A stretch of 46,675 nucleotides of DNA, taken from NCBI GenBank assembly GCA_947584375.1, contig CANPWL010000016.1, positions 1 through 46,675 of the forward strand. The letters are read 5' to 3'. Positions 42,367-46,675 of this stretch are shown here, piece by piece. The stretch is from an uncultured Clostridia bacterium. GTDB lineage: Bacteria > Bacillota > Clostridia > Oscillospirales > Ruminococcaceae. The position numbers and the translations under genes were made by a program. Within the stretch, counting starts at the first letter, position 1. Every line of letters begins with the position of its first letter. The notes beneath the pieces were generated by a model, which was given only the letters and a program-made list of their open reading frames with translations, did no database searches and was not told the DNA's origin.

Positions 42367-43209
42367 ATGAGATTTCGTCCGTGTATTGATATTCATAACG
42401 GGAAAGTCAAGCAGATCGTCGGCGGAAGTCTCTGCGAAGCCAAAGCAGGTGGCGAAAGCTTTTGCGTTGATGAAAATTTTGTGTCAGGCAATAATGCAGA
42501 TTATTTCGCAGAGCTTTACAAAAAACATAATCTTGTCGGAGGACATATTATTCTGCTGAACAAAGCGGGAACCTTTGAATATCTAAAGGATTTGAAACAG
42601 GCAGAGCTTGCACTTAGGCGTTTTCCAAATGGCTTTCAGACAGGCGGAGGGATAACTGCAAGTAATGCCGTTGATTTCATTAAAATGGGTTCCAGCCACA
42701 TAATAGTGACTTCATATGTTTTTAAAGACGGCAAAGTGAATTTTGAAAATCTTAAATCCCTTTTATATGCTGTGGGAAAGGATAAAATAGTGTTGGATCT
42801 GTCTTGCAGAAAGCTTGGTGGGAAGTACTATATAGTAACAGACAGATGGCAAAGATTCACTAATATTCAGGTAACTAAGCAGACGTTTTTAGCGCTATAT
42901 AATTACTGTGATGAGTTTTTAGTTCATGCAGTTGATGTTGAGGGTAAATCTTCTGGTATAGACGCAGAGCTTTTAAGTATTCTTGCAGATGCTGCGGAGG
43001 CTCTTGATTTTACACAAAGAAAAATTAAAAACATCATAACTTATGCGGGGGGAATATCTTCTGCTGAGGATATTTCCATAATAGAAAAAATAGGTAAGGG
43101 AAGAATCGATTTTACTATCGGTTCGGCACTTGATTTATTTGGGGGAAATATTAGGTTTAATGATGTTTCAAAGCACAACGGACTTGATTTTTGGTATGAT
43201 CTGAGGTAA
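42367..43209 (+). CDS. hisA: HisA, eukaryotic-type ProFAR isomerase
   Basis: HisA isomerises ProFAR to PRFAR in histidine synthesis. This 280-residue TIM barrel matches the fungal/plant HIS6-like type rather than the usual ~240-residue bacterial HisA. It begins MRFRPCIDIHNGKVKQIVGG with catalytic Asp8. NNADYFAELYKKHNLVGGHI, FQTGGGITASNAVDFI, LSCRKLGGKYYIVTDRWQ, EFLVHAVDVEGKSSGID (second Asp) and YAGGISSAEDI follow. No other his gene is nearby. GGAGG precedes the ATG. It may be the only HisA of the organism or a laterally acquired version; the eukaryotic-type assignment rests on motif memory. Confidence 0.85.
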   Translation: MRFRPCIDIHNGKVKQIVGGSLCEAKAGGESFCVDENFVSGNNADYFAELYKKHNLVGGHIILLNKAGTFEYLKDLKQAELALRRFPNGFQTGGGITASNAVDFIKMGSSHIIVTSYVFKDGKVNFENLKSLLYAVGKDKIVLDLSCRKLGGKYYIVTDRWQRFTNIQVTKQTFLALYNYCDEFLVHAVDVEGKSSGIDAELLSILADAAEALDFTQRKIKNIITYAGGISSAEDISIIEKIGKGRIDFTIGSALDLFGGNIRFNDVSKHNGLDFWYDLR

Positions 43210-43243
43210 AATATTTCTAAGAACATCAAACGGAGGATTTTAT

Positions 43244-44140
43244 ATGCAAAGTTTTTTTCAGAATGTATGGGTAAAAAGAGTAGTTTCATTAATCAATTTA
43301 GCTTATGTTGCTGTAATTGCGGTATTAACATATGCAACATTTTTGTATGATCTGGAATTTAAACAGGGTTCTCAATTTTCATTTTTGCTTGGTTATGTAA
43401 TCGCAAGCGGAGTGTTCTTAACTCTTATGATTTTGACAAAGGATGAGTTTATTACAAAATTAGTGGGAATTCTACTGCCTCCTTTAGTGTTTTTGTTTGT
43501 AATATTTAATCTGGGTGACTGGATTTTGATTATTCCTGCATTTATTGTTGCAGCCGTTATATTTTTTGCATCATCTAACAATGAAACTTTAAAAGTAATT
43601 TTGGGAACTGTATATTTGCTTATATATGTTTTGGGACTTATTATTTTCTTTGTAATTAATTTTCTGTTCGGCGGTTCTAATGTAGAAACAAAGCTTGACT
43701 CTAATTTAGCTAACAGTCCAGAGGTATATTCTTTATATTCTGAACAGATCGATGCTATAAACAGAGTTAATTTTAAAACTACTGCCAATACAGGAAGCGA
43801 TTCTGATTTTCAGAAAGATGCTCAGGGAAATTATATTGACAATACAGTTTCACCTGACAGAACAATGCAGTTTTATATTGCTGACGTACAGGATAATAAT
43901 GTGGGAAAGGTTGCCTTATATGTTGTGCCGTATGGTCAGGATAAGAACTTTAAGTTTTTCAGTCTCAAGCAAAAGGGAATAAAGAAAAAGATTTATAATT
44001 TTGAACGTGGTGAGGTTCCTTTAGTTGCTTGGAAGGATAATAACACTATTGAATATCAGGCGAAGGGAAGCTCTAAGATTGAGGAAACATATGTAGTTCT
44101 TCCTGAAAAGAACTATTTTGAATTTTTAGGTATCAGCTAA
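43244..44140 (+). CDS. Membrane protein of unknown function
   Basis: Not recognised. The 298-residue product has four to five hydrophobic helices in the first ~145 residues (about 12-32, 42-62, 70-88, 90-108, 118-140). A ~150-residue hydrophilic C-terminal domain with NFKTTANTGSDSDF and VALYVVPYGQDKNFKFFSLKQ then likely faces outside. There is no known motif and no charged catalytic cluster. CGGAGG precedes the ATG. It follows hisA by 34 bp and may share its transcript. Confidence 0.75.
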   Translation: MQSFFQNVWVKRVVSLINLAYVAVIAVLTYATFLYDLEFKQGSQFSFLLGYVIASGVFLTLMILTKDEFITKLVGILLPPLVFLFVIFNLGDWILIIPAFIVAAVIFFASSNNETLKVILGTVYLLIYVLGLIIFFVINFLFGGSNVETKLDSNLANSPEVYSLYSEQIDAINRVNFKTTANTGSDSDFQKDAQGNYIDNTVSPDRTMQFYIADVQDNNVGKVALYVVPYGQDKNFKFFSLKQKGIKKKIYNFERGEVPLVAWKDNNTIEYQAKGSSKIEETYVVLPEKNYFEFLGIS

Positions 44141-44257
44141 GGTTGGACAAGGCTAGTCGGATTTATTTCGGCATTTATAATTAAGATGTTATCATTTAAA
44201 CTTTGTGGAAAAGACGAATATTTCTCTTATATTTGGTTGAAATTTTGTTAAAACTCC

Positions 44258-44286
44258 TTGACTTAATTGTCGAAATATGTTATTAT
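44258..44286 (+). promoter_or_regulatory. Promoter upstream of the paralogue 3 cassette
   Basis: TTGACT (44258-44263), 17 bp, TATTAT (44281-44286). It lies outside the repeated leader and reads towards it. Confidence 0.6.
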
Positions 44287-44316
44287 AACAATACAATATC
44301 AAAGGACGTGACAATA

Positions 44317-44364
44317 GTGTGCAGAATTACTAATCCCATTATATGTAAACGGGGGGGGGCTTAA
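44317..44364 (+). pseudogene. Possible 5' gene remnant cut by the leader cassette
   Basis: A GTG codon has AAAGGA about 10 bp upstream and a good promoter 30 bp before that. It opens a frame (MCRITNPIICK) that runs into the G9 tract and stops after 15 codons at TAA (44362-44364), exactly where the repeated leader begins. It may be the 5' end of a gene truncated by arrival of the cassette, or simply a short leader peptide frame. Confidence 0.35.
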
Positions 44365-44384
44365 AAGCTTAACCTTTATTAACT

Positions 44385-44413
44385 TTGCACAAAATGATTC
44401 TTTGAAATATAAT
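44385..44413 (+). promoter_or_regulatory. SigA-type promoter of LRR paralogue 3
   Basis: TTGCAC (44385-44390), 17 bp, TATAAT (44408-44413), identical to the promoter at 35-63. Confidence 0.6.
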
Positions 44414-44425
44414 ATTGAATATAGG

Positions 44426-44461
44426 GCGTAGTATGCTTATAAGGCGTACTGCGTCTTTTTT
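44426..44461 (+). terminator. Terminator-like hairpin inside the paralogue 3 leader
   Basis: An exact second copy of the hairpin and T6 run at 76-111. Here it would also stop transcripts coming from the promoter at 44258. Confidence 0.55.
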
Positions 44462-44583
44462 GCGTTTATGGAGGTGGTAAGCAAATTATTCTACGGCAGA
44501 GCATAGCAGACGCTTTGTCTAGATTAACATCCCAAGTCTGCAAAAAACTTAAAATCAGGAAAATATTTAGGAGGAAAGAGAAA

Positions 44584-46353
44584 ATGAAGATAAAAAAGAT
44601 TTTATCATTGCTTGCTGCAACAACAGTGGCAATAACGGCACTTACGGGTGCAATGAGTGTGTCAGCTGCGGAAGTAGTAGATACAGGAACTTGCGGAGAT
44701 GTAAAATGGAGTTTTGACAGTTCAACAGGCAAGCTTACAATTTCAGGTCAAGGAGAAATGGGTTCGCCTGATAATGTTGAGCAGCTCACAGCATATGATG
44801 AATTTACTAACTTTTATGAGTACAAAAATAAGTATAAAGAATATATAAAAGAGGTAATAATAGAGGATGGTGTAGCCTCAATAGGATATGGTGCTTTTTG
44901 TAAACTGCCAAATCTTAAATCGGTATCAATACCATCTTCCGTAAAAAAATTTGATAATCGTTATATAAATGTGTTAGGTATACTTGGTGAGGCTTTTGCA
45001 GACTGCACATCCCTTAAAAATGTTGAGTTAGCAGACGGATTGTCATGTATAGGGGCTACTGCATTTAGAGGCTGTACATCATTGGAAAGTGTAGTAATTC
45101 CGGCAAGTATAAAAGATTTTGGTCAAAAATCTTTCATGCAATGTACATCCTTAAAGGAAGTAACACTTTCTGAAGGATTAACAGTGCTTGGAGGAGCAGT
45201 TTTCAGAAATTCCGGATTAGAAAGCGTTCATGTACCATCATCTATTGAAAAATGGGAAATATCACAAGGATATGGCGGCGGTAATGGCGAGGCGGCGTTT
45301 GCACATTGCGAAAGCCTAAAATCAGTAACATTTGGAGATGGAGTAAAAGAGATAGGAGCCAATGCGTTTGCTTTGTGTAAATCACTTGAAGAGATTGCAT
45401 TTGGGGATGATTCAGAGTTAACTACTTTGGACAGTAAGGTTTTTTATGGTTGTGAAAATTTAAAAAGAATAGAAATACCTGATAATTTTACCAGCTTTGG
45501 AAATGATTGCTTTGCAATTTGTACTTCAGCAGAAGAAATATATATATACTCAAAAAATGTTTCAGCATATAGTTTACCTTATAAAAACAAAAATGCAAAA
45601 GCTTACTGCTACAATGATTCAAATGCATATGATAATATCAGTAAAGATGGATTTACCCCTTATGATATCAGCAGTGTGATATCAAGCAAGCTTGAAGAAT
45701 TAAATACAGCAGTATCAGAGGCAGAAAAATATCCTGAAAAGGACTACACCGCAGAGAGTTATGGAAAGCTAAAGACATTGCTTGACGAGGCTGCAACAAA
45801 GAATAATGAATCACACGTTTTAGGTTTAACGTATCTGACAGAAGATATATATACGGCAATAAAGGGCTTAGAGAAAAAGCCGCCTGAAGATAATACATCA
45901 GGTAAAGAGTCTGATTCATCAAATTCACAGCAGCAAACACCTAATAAAACCACACCACAGACGCCTACAACAGCAAGACCGACTAAGTCAACAAGAAGTG
46001 CTGCTCAGGTGAAGAAAGACAAGTCAGCAGCTAAGAAGGCAATGAAGCAGGCAAAGATAACAAAGCTTACGGCTAAGAGCAAGGCAAAGAAGAAGATAAC
46101 GGTATCTTGGAAGAAAGTCAAGAACGCAAAGGGCTATCAGGTACAGGTATCGGCAAAGAAGAACTTTAAGAAGGTAATCTACAATAAGAGCCTTGCAAAG
46201 AATAAGCTGACAATAAAGAGTTCAAAGATAAAGAGTAAAAAGACCTACTATGTAAGGGTAAGAGCATATGCTACATACAAAGATGCAAACAATGCAACGA
46301 AGAAGATATACAGCAAGTGGGTCAAGAAGATAAGGAAAGTAAAAGCCAAATAG
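44584..46353 (+). CDS. Secreted BspA-like LRR_5 / FIVAR / FN3 surface protein, paralogue 3
   Basis: A 589-residue secreted protein. The signal peptide (1-29 or so, GAMSVSAA) and the LRR_5 region (about 75-350) are clearly diverged from the other two copies, with regular units such as VASIGYGAFCKLPNL, LSCIGATAFRGCTSL and VKEIGANAFALCKSL. The FIVAR-like segment (367-432), linker (433-490) and Lys-rich FN3-like module (491-589) are almost identical to paralogue 1. The ATG at 44584 has AGGAGG 10 bp upstream; a TTG-initiated longer frame from 44515 would translate through that site and is rejected. Its leader duplicates that of paralogue 1. Confidence 0.9.
   Translation: MKIKKILSLLAATTVAITALTGAMSVSAAEVVDTGTCGDVKWSFDSSTGKLTISGQGEMGSPDNVEQLTAYDEFTNFYEYKNKYKEYIKEVIIEDGVASIGYGAFCKLPNLKSVSIPSSVKKFDNRYINVLGILGEAFADCTSLKNVELADGLSCIGATAFRGCTSLESVVIPASIKDFGQKSFMQCTSLKEVTLSEGLTVLGGAVFRNSGLESVHVPSSIEKWEISQGYGGGNGEAAFAHCESLKSVTFGDGVKEIGANAFALCKSLEEIAFGDDSELTTLDSKVFYGCENLKRIEIPDNFTSFGNDCFAICTSAEEIYIYSKNVSAYSLPYKNKNAKAYCYNDSNAYDNISKDGFTPYDISSVISSKLEELNTAVSEAEKYPEKDYTAESYGKLKTLLDEAATKNNESHVLGLTYLTEDIYTAIKGLEKKPPEDNTSGKESDSSNSQQQTPNKTTPQTPTTARPTKSTRSAAQVKKDKSAAKKAMKQAKITKLTAKSKAKKKITVSWKKVKNAKGYQVQVSAKKNFKKVIYNKSLAKNKLTIKSSKIKSKKTYYVRVRAYATYKDANNATKKIYSKWVKKIRKVKAK
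45660..46353 (+). repeat. 3'-coding module shared by three LRR paralogues, copy 3
   Basis: The third copy of the FIVAR-linker-FN3 coding segment, closest to copy 1 (same ARPTKSTRS linker). Confidence 0.9.
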
Positions 46354-46524
46354 CTAGCAACGGTGACGTTGCATCCTTTGCCGCCTTTGGAAAGTTAAAA
46401 AAAGTTAAGGCTAGTGAAACGGCGGGTCATACTTTGAAAAAGTGCAATGGGGACTATGGTAAGGTTGCACTGGTGAGCCGCCGTTGATCAAACTTAGGTG
46501 TTGATAAAACCTATCAAAGGCGGA
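46354..46524 (+). repeat. 3' intergenic element related to 2171-2433
   Basis: It begins with GCAACGG and is bounded by CCGCCTTTGG (46381-46390) and CAAAGGCGG (46515-46523), as after paralogue 1, but is about 90 bp shorter and internally different. No coding capacity is seen. Confidence 0.5.
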
Positions 46525-46563
46525 GGAAAAAAAGCTTTCCCTAAAATTCCTAATATAAATTGT

Positions 46564-46596
46564 AAACCGCTCGGGCTTGGGATACCCGGGCGGTTT
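46564..46596 (+). terminator. Conserved GC-rich hairpin after paralogue 3
   Basis: The third copy of the 12-bp stem and 9-nt loop, within the same ~70-bp conserved block (about 46525-46600). Confidence 0.7.
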
Positions 46597-46675
46597 GCGC
46601 TATATTTAGAACTTCGTAATATTATACACCTTAATCTGTGTTGTAAATTGATGTTATTCATGTGTTTATACGTGA

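Larger units (their letters stand above)
44351..44583 (+). repeat. Leader direct repeat, copy B
   Basis: Near-identical to bases 1-238, including the nine-G start, promoter, hairpin and AGGAGG site. The left junction with unique DNA (AAAC before the G tract) is visible here. Confidence 0.92.

Noticed and set aside
44515-44583. Longer N-terminus (23 extra residues) for LRR paralogue 3
   Set aside because: It would start at a TTG without a ribosome site and translate through the AGGAGG that serves the ATG at 44584. The extra residues are basic and precede a complete signal peptide.
1-46675. CRISPR array, transposase, integrase, tRNA or rRNA genes
   Set aside because: Looked for on both strands. 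The only regular repeat array is coding (63 bp, in frame), and no transposase motifs or tRNA cloverleaf segments were recognised.

Overview
The window is low-GC DNA (roughly mid-30s percent by eye) with A/T-rich intergenic DNA, strong AGGAGG-type ribosome sites, near-consensus SigA promoters, a T-box leader, a SpoIID homologue and many secreted BspA-like leucine-rich-repeat (LRR_5) proteins. This points to an anaerobic gut Clostridia member, most likely of the Oscillospiraceae/Ruminococcus group. The family assignment is inferred from gene content, not from a marker-gene search. I see no rRNA, tRNA, IS element or CRISPR array.

Layout. (a) 1-9800 is mostly a surface-protein region: a large LRR/FIVAR/FN3 protein, glyceraldehyde-3-phosphate dehydrogenase on the minus strand, a small ribbon-helix-helix protein, three tandem secreted proteins (two LRR, one of 21-residue YD-like repeats) sharing a Lys-rich C-terminal FN3-like module, a histidine-kinase-like ATPase without a recognisable H-box, and one more secreted LRR protein. 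(b) 9900-12600 has spoIID (minus) and citrate synthase (plus). (c) 12700-28100 is a long co-directional block: lipoprotein, response regulator, histidine kinase, DUF1385 protein, prmC, DUF1294 protein, recA, recX, rimO, a secreted metallo-beta-lactamase-fold protein with Ig-like and FN3 modules, pgsA, a T-box leader, cysE, cysS and a membrane-anchored cyclophilin-like protein. (d) 28200-34100 has a PrsA/SurA-like lipoprotein with an InlB-type repeat, then rlmH, a WalJ-like hydrolase and murA on the minus strand, then a NusG-domain-II/Gx-transporter pair. (e) 34100-36460 is an XRE regulator divergent from a second copy of the large LRR protein. (f) 36460-44140 is housekeeping: a diacylglycerol-kinase-family protein, a HAD phosphatase, a hotdog thioesterase, ackA, tmcAL, a DUF4380-like protein, a eukaryotic-type HisA and a membrane protein. 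(g) 44250-46600 is a third copy of the large LRR protein, in a cassette whose leader repeats the first 238 bases of the window.

How it works together. The distinctive content is a family of secreted, very basic, modular surface proteins. They have variable N-terminal modules (LRR, YD-like repeat, MBL hydrolase) but related Lys-rich FN3-like modules, and no visible LPXTG sorting signal. The three large paralogues (239, 34508, 44584) are mosaics: copies 1 and 3 share a leader (G9 tract, promoter, terminator-like hairpin), copies 2 and 3 share sequence variants just after the signal peptide, and all three share the last ~690 bp plus a ~70-bp downstream hairpin block. This suggests gene conversion or cassette spread. 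Copy 2 instead has its own divergent, palindrome-overlapped promoter facing an XRE regulator. The other genes cover central metabolism, DNA repair, cysteine supply, translation and RNA modification, and envelope synthesis.
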